From Pseudomonadota bacterium (GTDB lineage: Bacteria; Pseudomonadota; Alphaproteobacteria; Rhizobiales; Methylopilaceae), in assembly GCA_023430145.1 (NCBI GenBank), contig JAEZCD010000161.1, positions 1-14,021 on the forward strand: a DNA stretch of 14,021 nucleotides, given 5' to 3'. The position numbers and the translations under genes are program-made. Under the pieces are notes generated by a model. The model was not told where the DNA came from and did not search any database. It saw nothing but the letters and a program-made list of their open reading frames with translations. Numbering within the stretch: position 1 is the first letter of the stretch; each line of letters starts with the position of its first letter. Positions 9,925 to 14,021 of the stretch are shown piece after piece.

Positions 9925-10221
9925 ATGGCGGCCTTCAACTCGGTCCGATTCCGCATCAAGCCGGGGCGCGAGCAGGACTTTCTCGACGCCCACAAGTCGG
10001 TCGGGGCCGACTGGCCGGGCCTCGTGCACGCCAGCATCATCAAGAGCGGCGACCGCGCCTACTGCATCATCGCCGAATGGACCGACATGGACGCGCTCGC
10101 CGCCGCGCGCCCGCAGATGATCGCGACGCTCGACTCCTTCCGCGACACGCTCGAGGATCTCGGCGGCGGCCGCGGCGTCACCGATCCGGTGGCCGGGCCG
10201 GTGGTGATGGCGCTGAAGTAG
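9925..10221 (+). CDS. Small ABM-like (dimeric alpha/beta barrel) protein
   Basis: The 98-residue product begins MAAFNSVRFRIKPGREQDFLDAH and continues with GLVHASIIKSGDRAYCIIAEW. This strand-helix-strand pattern, with the paired phrases 'VRFRIKPGREQDF' and 'YCIIAEWTDMDAL', fits the ferredoxin-like fold of antibiotic biosynthesis monooxygenase (ABM) and related dimeric alpha/beta-barrel proteins. No catalytic residue can be named. The ATG has a perfect GGAGGT six bases upstream (9913-9918), which fixes the start. It stands alone on the plus strand and converges with the patatin-like gene. The true function is open; such proteins include monooxygenases, stress proteins and many unknowns. Confidence 0.75.
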   Translation: MAAFNSVRFRIKPGREQDFLDAHKSVGADWPGLVHASIIKSGDRAYCIIAEWTDMDALAAARPQMIATLDSFRDTLEDLGGGRGVTDPVAGPVVMALK

Positions 10222-10234
10222 CGCCGCCCCTTCC

Positions 10235-10257
10235 CGCCCGCGGAGGAAGACCGGGCG
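10235..10257. terminator. Weak hairpin between convergent genes
   Basis: CGCCCG (10235-10240) and CGGGCG (10252-10257) could pair around an 11-base loop, in the 44-base gap where the ABM-like and patatin-like genes meet. No T-run is present on either strand, so termination is uncertain. Confidence 0.3.
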
Positions 10258-10265
10258 CCGGCTCC

Positions 10266-11147
10266 TCACCCGAGCAGCCGCTCGAGCTCGCGCTTGGTCT
10301 CGTCCTTGACCGGGTCGGCGGCGCGGAAGATCGCCGCCGCCTTGCGGAAGTCGAGAACCCGGAACTCGTCCACCACCGGGCGGATGACGAGATCGGCCGG
10401 GCACATGGTCAGCCGCGCCCGCACTACCGCCCCCTGCAGGAGCTGGATCGCGCCCAACATCGCCTCGAACGGGTCCGGCACCACCTTGTCGCCCGGCAGC
10501 GGGCCGCCGGTGACGTCGACGCCGACGATGACGTCGGCGAGCCCTTCGAGGGCCTGCACCGGCAGCGGGTCGATGGCACCGCCGTCGATATAGGCGCGGC
10601 CGCCGATCAGCACCGGCCGCATCAGGCCGGGGATCGCCGAGGAGGCGGCGATCGCCGGCAGCAGCGGGCCGGAGCGGAACACCGCCTCCGACCTCGCGTG
10701 AAACTCGGTCGCCATGACGGCCAGCGGAATCTGCAGGTCCTCGAACCGCGCCGGCAGCCCGGGCGGCAGGATTTGCGCGAGCAGCCGCTCGCCATCGACC
10801 AGCATCGGATTGCCGATCCGGCCGACGAGGTCGATGAAGCGGCCCACGCGAGAGCGCAGCACCGCCTGCAGCACCGTCGAGCGGTCGCGGAACAGCCGCT
10901 GCACATAGAGCCGCATCTCGCGCGGCGGCATGCCGGCGGCATAGGCGGCGCCGACGATGGCGCCGATCGAAGCACCGGCGATCGCCGTCGGCTTGATGCC
11001 GAGCTCGTCGAAGGCTTCCAGCACGAGAATGTGCGACAGGCCGCGTGCGCCGCCGGCGCCGAGCGCCAGCGCCACCGTCTTGCCCTGCCGGCGCTTCCGG
11101 GGACGCGGACGGGGCGGCGCGGTGATCGCCGGCGTCGTCAGGGTCAT
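10266..11147 (-). CDS. Patatin-like phospholipase family protein (RssA-like)
   Basis: The 293-residue product is a predicted lipid acyl hydrolase. The oxyanion-hole glycine motif GAGGARGLSH is at 30-39. The nucleophile elbow is GASIG with Ser60 (58-62). The catalytic aspartate is Asp188 in DGGAID. KTVALALGAGG is the expected first strand. A basic, proline-rich N-terminus (PPRPRPRKRRQGK) precedes it; no signal peptide is seen, so the enzyme is probably cytoplasmic or membrane-associated. Length fits RssA/NTE-type bacterial patatins. The start ATG overlaps the stop of the upstream dehalogenase gene as ATGA, so the two are probably translated together. Its substrate, and any link to dehalogenation, are unknown. 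Confidence 0.9.
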   Translation of the reverse strand: MTLTTPAITAPPRPRPRKRRQGKTVALALGAGGARGLSHILVLEAFDELGIKPTAIAGASIGAIVGAAYAAGMPPREMRLYVQRLFRDRSTVLQAVLRSRVGRFIDLVGRIGNPMLVDGERLLAQILPPGLPARFEDLQIPLAVMATEFHARSEAVFRSGPLLPAIAASSAIPGLMRPVLIGGRAYIDGGAIDPLPVQALEGLADVIVGVDVTGGPLPGDKVVPDPFEAMLGAIQLLQGAVVRARLTMCPADLVIRPVVDEFRVLDFRKAAAIFRAADPVKDETKRELERLLG

Positions 11148-12055
11148 GCGCGGCCTCCGGCGAGGAACGGCACGAGCGCCTCCGATACGCCGTCCGGATT
11201 CTCCTCGGCGACGAAGTGGCCGCTCCTCACCGAGGCCGCGGAGACCTGCGTCGCGAAGCCGCGCCAGGCGGCGAGCGGATCGCCGGCATCCGGGAACCCG
11301 GAGCTGCCCCAGAGCGCCAGCAGCGGCGCGGAGATCTTCTTCCCCGCCGCGAGGTCGGCCGTGTCGTCGTCGACGTCGATCGAGGCGCCGGCGCGGTAGT
11401 CGCCGCAGGCGGCCGCGATCCGGTCCGGATTGTTGAACGCCGCCCGGTAGTGGGCGAGCGCCCGCGGGTCGAACGGCTCGAGCGAGCCGGACGCGGTCCA
11501 GCTCGCCAGCGTCCAGTCGAGGAAGAAGGTCGGGTTGCCGCCGATCAGCGTCTCCGGCAGCGGCGCCCGCTGGGCGAGGAACGGCCAGTGATAGGTGCGC
11601 AGCGCCGCCTTGCGGTCGAAGCCGTCCCAGACCGTCGTCGTCGGCACGATGTCGAGCACGGCGATGGCCGTCACCCGGCCCGGATGGTCGAGCGCGAGAC
11701 GGTAGGCGACGCGGCCGCCGCGGTCGTGGCCGGCGATCGCGAAGCGGACATGGCCGAGCTTCTCCATGGCCTCGACGATGTCGCCGGCCATCAGGCGCTT
11801 GGAGAAGCCCGAGCCGTCCTCGGCGCCGGGCGGCACGCTCGACCAGCCATAGCCGCGCAGATCCGGCACCACCAAAGTGAAGCGCTCGGCCAATCGCGGC
11901 GCGATCTGGTGCCACATGACATGCGTCTGCGGAAAGCCGTGCAGCAGCACGAGCGGCGGCCCGGCGCCACCGGTGCGGGCGAACAGCCGCCCCATGCCGA
12001 TGTCGATCCAGTGCGAGTCGAAGCCGGGAAAAAGATCCGCGAGGTCGTCGGTCAT
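11144..12055 (-). CDS. Predicted fluoroacetate dehalogenase (alpha/beta hydrolase, EC 3.8.1.3)
   Basis: The 303-residue product closely follows the Rhodopseudomonas palustris fluoroacetate dehalogenase RPA1163 as I remember it, nearly from end to end (LADLFPGF, HGFPQTHVMWH, AGHDRG). Numbering from MTDDLADLF, the nucleophile is Asp111, with Arg112 and Arg115 to hold the carboxylate, Asp135 and His280 to complete the triad, and His156, Trp157 and Tyr220 as the fluoride pocket. All are one residue off, or identical to, the RPA1163 numbers. These enzymes hydrolyse fluoroacetate to glycolate and fluoride in the cytoplasm. An in-frame TTG at 12064 would add three residues; the ATG at 12055 matches the family better, though its ribosome-binding site is weak. 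It is first in an operon with the patatin-like gene. Epoxide hydrolase or chloroacetate dehalogenase activity is the alternative. Confidence 0.88.
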   Translation of the reverse strand: MTDDLADLFPGFDSHWIDIGMGRLFARTGGAGPPLVLLHGFPQTHVMWHQIAPRLAERFTLVVPDLRGYGWSSVPPGAEDGSGFSKRLMAGDIVEAMEKLGHVRFAIAGHDRGGRVAYRLALDHPGRVTAIAVLDIVPTTTVWDGFDRKAALRTYHWPFLAQRAPLPETLIGGNPTFFLDWTLASWTASGSLEPFDPRALAHYRAAFNNPDRIAAACGDYRAGASIDVDDDTADLAAGKKISAPLLALWGSSGFPDAGDPLAAWRGFATQVSAASVRSGHFVAEENPDGVSEALVPFLAGGRA

Positions 12056-12076
12056 GGAGCGCAATGTCGTCCGGGA

Positions 12077-12098
12077 TTAGGATCGGCGGCAAGCCTAA
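12077..12098. promoter_or_regulatory. Small dyad between the divergent dehalogenase and VOC genes
   Basis: TTAGG (12077-12081) and CCTAA (12094-12098) form a 22-base dyad inside the 63-base divergent spacer. The whole spacer must hold both promoters, so a dyad here is well placed for an operator. The arms are only five bases, so chance is a fair explanation. Confidence 0.25.
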
Positions 12099-12118
12099 CG
12101 CAGGCCGGGGGAGGAAGC

Positions 12119-12502
12119 ATGGCAGCGATTCTCGACCATATCGGACTGGGCTACGCCGATTATGACAAAGCCAAGTCGTTCTTCTCGCGGGCGCTGGCGC
12201 CCCTCGGAATCGGCCCCGTGATGGAGGTCGGCGAAGGTGGCGACCGCGCCTGCGGCTTCGGCCGCGGCAAGCCCGACTTCTGGATCGCCGGCGGCGGCAG
12301 AACCTCGCCGCACATCCATGTCGCCTTCGTGGCGGAGAACCGCGCTGCGGTGCGCGCCTTCTACGAAGCGGCGCTCGAGGCCGGTGGCACCGACAACGGC
12401 CCACCCGGGATCCGCGCGCACTATCACCCGGACTATTACGGCGCCTTCGTGCTCGATCCGGAAGGCCAGAACATCGAGGCGGTCTGCCACCGGCCGGAGT
12501 AG
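12119..12502 (+). CDS. VOC (glyoxalase/bleomycin-resistance) family protein
   Basis: The 127-residue product has two beta-alpha-beta-beta-beta halves. The first starts ILDHIGLGYADYDKAKSFFSRALAPLGI; the second starts HIHVAFVAENRAAVRAFYEAAL and ends GAFVLDPEGQNIEAVCH. Candidate metal ligands are His7 (DHIG), the HIH of the second half, and Glu120 in NIEAVCH. This is a full-length single-domain VOC protein of the lactoylglutathione-lyase-like type. The ATG has GGAGG four bases upstream (12110-12114). It diverges from the dehalogenase operon and its stop is seven bases from that of tadA, which converges on it. The substrate cannot be told from the sequence. Confidence 0.9.
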   Translation: MAAILDHIGLGYADYDKAKSFFSRALAPLGIGPVMEVGEGGDRACGFGRGKPDFWIAGGGRTSPHIHVAFVAENRAAVRAFYEAALEAGGTDNGPPGIRAHYHPDYYGAFVLDPEGQNIEAVCHRPE

Positions 12503-12509
12503 AGCCGCC

Positions 12510-12983
12510 TCACCGCCGCGCCCGGAAAAACTCCCGCAAGATCTCGGCCGCCTCGGTCTCGCGGAAGCCGCCATAGACTTCGGGCGCGTGGTGGCAGGTC
12601 GGCTGGTCGAACAGCCGCGGCCCGGAGACGACGGCGCCGCCCTTGGAATCCTCGGCGCCGTAATAGAGCCGGCGGATGCGCGCAAACGAGATGGCAGCCG
12701 CGCACATCGGGCAGGGCTCCAGCGTCACCCAGAGATCGCAGCCGACGAGCCGCTCGGAGCCGAGTTTTTGCGCCGCGGCGCGAATGGCGAGGATCTCCGC
12801 ATGCGCGGTGGGATCCGAGAGGGCGCGCGGCGAATTGCCGGCGGCGGCGATGATCTTCCCGCCGTGCACGATCACCGCGCCGATCGGTACTTCGCCGCGC
12901 TCGCCGGCCGCCCGCGCTTGCCCGAGCGCGGCCTCCATCGGCGAGAGAGAGGCGTTGCCGCCTCGCGCTGCCTCGTCCCGCAT
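12510..12983 (-). CDS. tadA: tRNA-specific adenosine deaminase
   Basis: TadA converts adenosine-34 of tRNA-Arg(ACG) to inosine, so that one tRNA reads several CGN codons. From the ATG at 12983 the protein has 157 residues. Zinc ligands and the proton shuttle are present: His61 and Glu63 in TAHAEI, Cys91 and Cys94 in EPCPMCAAAI. The EVPIGAVIV start of the deaminase fold and the GPRLFDQPTCHHAPEVYGG block near the C-terminus are typical of alphaproteobacterial TadA. Other in-frame ATGs are at 13001 (163 residues) and 12938 (142 residues). None has a clear ribosome-binding site. The first would overlap the start codon of the divergent rluB gene. The gene converges with the VOC gene, with seven bases between stops. 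Confidence 0.95.
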   Translation of the reverse strand: MRDEAARGGNASLSPMEAALGQARAAGERGEVPIGAVIVHGGKIIAAAGNSPRALSDPTAHAEILAIRAAAQKLGSERLVGCDLWVTLEPCPMCAAAISFARIRRLYYGAEDSKGGAVVSGPRLFDQPTCHHAPEVYGGFRETEAAEILREFFRARR

Positions 12984-12999
12984 GCTATCGGCCGCATCC

Positions 13000-14021
13000 A
13001 TGGAACCTGACGATATAGCGGCGGAGCACGCCGCCGACGAGACGCCGCGCGGCGAGCGCGTGGCCAAGGTGCTGGCACGGCTCGGGCTCGGCTCGCGCCG
13101 CGAGGCGGAGACCTGGGTGGCCGAGGGCCGCGTCACCCTCAACGGCAAGACCATCGAGCACCCGGCGCAGCTCGTCGTCGAGGGCGACCGGCTGACGCTC
13201 GACGGCGAGCCGGTTCCCTTGCGCGAGCGCACCCGGCTCTGGCTCTACCACAAGCCGAAAGGGGTGGTGACGACGACGCACGACCCGGAGGGGCGGCCGA
13301 CGCTGTTCGACGTGCTGCCGCCCGGCCTGCCGCGCGTGGTCACCGTCGGCCGGCTGGACATCAACACCGAGGGCCTCCTGCTGCTCACCAATGACGGCGG
13401 CCTCGCACGCGTGCTGGAGCTACCGGAGACCGGCTGGCTGCGCCGCTACCGGGTTCGCGCGCATGGCGAGGTGAATCAGGCCGACCTCGACGCGCTGCGC
13501 GACGGGGTCGAGATCGGCGGCTTCCGCTATGCCGACGTCGAGGCCAAGCTCGACCGCGAGCAGGGCAGCAATGTGTGGCTGACGCTCGGCCTGCGCGAGG
13601 GCAAGAACCGCGAGGTCAAGCGCATTCTCGAGCACCTCGGCCTGCAGGTGTCGCGGCTGATCAGGATTTCCTTCGGGCCGTTCCAGCTCGGCGAGATCCC
13701 CGAGCGCGAGGCGGTCGAGGTGCGCACCCGGATGCTGAAGGACCAGCTCGGCCCGCGGCTCGCGGCCGAGGCGCATGTCGATTTCGACGCGCCGGTCTTC
13801 CAGCACGACGAGGAGGAGCGGCCGCGGCCGCGCGTGACGCCGCGTCCGCCGCGGCCCGAGCCCGAGCCGCGGCCGCCGAAGGCGGTTGCGCCGAAGCGGG
13901 AGAATCCGGAGCCTTCGGCACGCGCCAAGCGCGCCGAGCCGCCGCCGGCCGAGCCGATCGTCCGAACCGAGATCGTCAGCGACCGCAAGGGCCGCGCCGT
14001 GACCATCGAGCGGCGCGAGCG
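13000..14021 (+). CDS. rluB: 23S rRNA pseudouridine synthase, RluB/RsuA family (3' end outside window)
   Basis: The frame runs from the ATG at 13000 to the window edge (340 full codons). An S4 RNA-binding domain (about 20-65: RVAKVLARLGLGSRREAETW) is followed by WLYHKPKGVVTT and the catalytic GRLDINTEGLLLLTNDG, with Asp120 the nucleophile. EGKNREVKRILEHLGLQVSRLIR is the family's second signature. RluB makes pseudouridine in helix 89 of 23S rRNA; RsuA or RluE-type specificity is possible. After about residue 265 the protein is a low-complexity tail rich in Pro, Arg and Glu, common in this family in alphaproteobacteria. No ribosome-binding site precedes the ATG; a GTG at 13060 is the only later start before the S4 domain. 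It diverges from tadA with 0-16 bases between start codons. Confidence 0.93.
   Translation, partial: MEPDDIAAEHAADETPRGERVAKVLARLGLGSRREAETWVAEGRVTLNGKTIEHPAQLVVEGDRLTLDGEPVPLRERTRLWLYHKPKGVVTTTHDPEGRPTLFDVLPPGLPRVVTVGRLDINTEGLLLLTNDGGLARVLELPETGWLRRYRVRAHGEVNQADLDALRDGVEIGGFRYADVEAKLDREQGSNVWLTLGLREGKNREVKRILEHLGLQVSRLIRISFGPFQLGEIPEREAVEVRTRMLKDQLGPRLAAEAHVDFDAPVFQHDEEERPRPRVTPRPPRPEPEPRPPKAVAPKRENPEPSARAKRAEPPPAEPIVRTEIVSDRKGRAVTIERRE

Noticed and set aside
9618..11399. A 593-codon plus-strand frame across the ABM-like and patatin genes
   Set aside because: It starts in the repeat pair and is antisense to the patatin gene; no recognisable domain.
11148..12404. Extending the patatin-like protein upstream to 12404, a 712-residue fusion
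   Set aside because: The added part is Arg/Pro-rich and overlies the dehalogenase gene, whose active site is intact. The ATG at 11147 gives a normal patatin.
13420..14006. Minus-strand frames opposite the rluB gene
   Set aside because: They mirror the GC-rich synthase and its Pro/Arg/Glu tail; no domain and no ribosome-binding site.

Overview
The window reads as GC-rich chromosomal DNA of an alphaproteobacterium, most likely of the order Hyphomicrobiales (Rhizobiales). Three things point there: the gene order tig-clpP-clpX-lon-(x)-hupB-(y)-tRNA-Val, the very strong preference for G or C at third codon positions, and protein sequences that read like those of Rhodopseudomonas or Bradyrhizobium relatives. 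The genus cannot be fixed from the sequence alone. I see no phage, transposon, CRISPR array or toxin-antitoxin pair.

Layout. (1) 1-491, minus strand: the N-terminal part of a Tat-exported cupredoxin-fold protein related to multicopper oxidases, cut by the window edge. (2) 492-890: about 400 bp without a gene, holding one solitary and one paired copy of a dispersed palindromic repeat, then a possible promoter. (3) 891-7202, plus strand: tRNA-Leu(UAG), then tig (trigger factor), clpP, clpX and lon, ended by a strong hairpin terminator. This is the protein folding and quality-control block: trigger factor catches nascent chains, ClpXP and Lon degrade damaged or regulatory proteins. (4) 7322-9563, plus strand: a GT-A-like putative glycosyltransferase sits between lon and hupB, and a Tat-exported DUF985 cupin sits between hupB and tRNA-Val(UAC). 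Both look like insertions into an otherwise conserved neighbourhood. (5) 9564-9924: a second kind of palindromic repeat, as an inverted pair just after the tRNA, then an upstream region. (6) 9925-12502: a small ABM-like protein (+); a minus-strand operon of a predicted fluoroacetate dehalogenase and a patatin-like hydrolase joined by an ATGA overlap; and a VOC-family protein (+) diverging from the operon. (7) 12510-14021: tadA (-) and an rluB-type pseudouridine synthase (+, running off the window). These two RNA-modification genes diverge with almost no space between their starts.

The points most worth a second look are: the complete fluoroacetate-dehalogenase active site; an HU protein whose DNA-intercalating Pro63 reads as Leu; a multicopper-oxidase relative that has lost copper ligands; overlapping or nearly overlapping divergent start codons of tadA and rluB; the putative glycosyltransferase between lon and hupB; CTTGAA elements upstream of clpX and lon; and two families of palindromic repeats. 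Most of the window is ordinary core genome. I did not find a convincing new multi-gene system.
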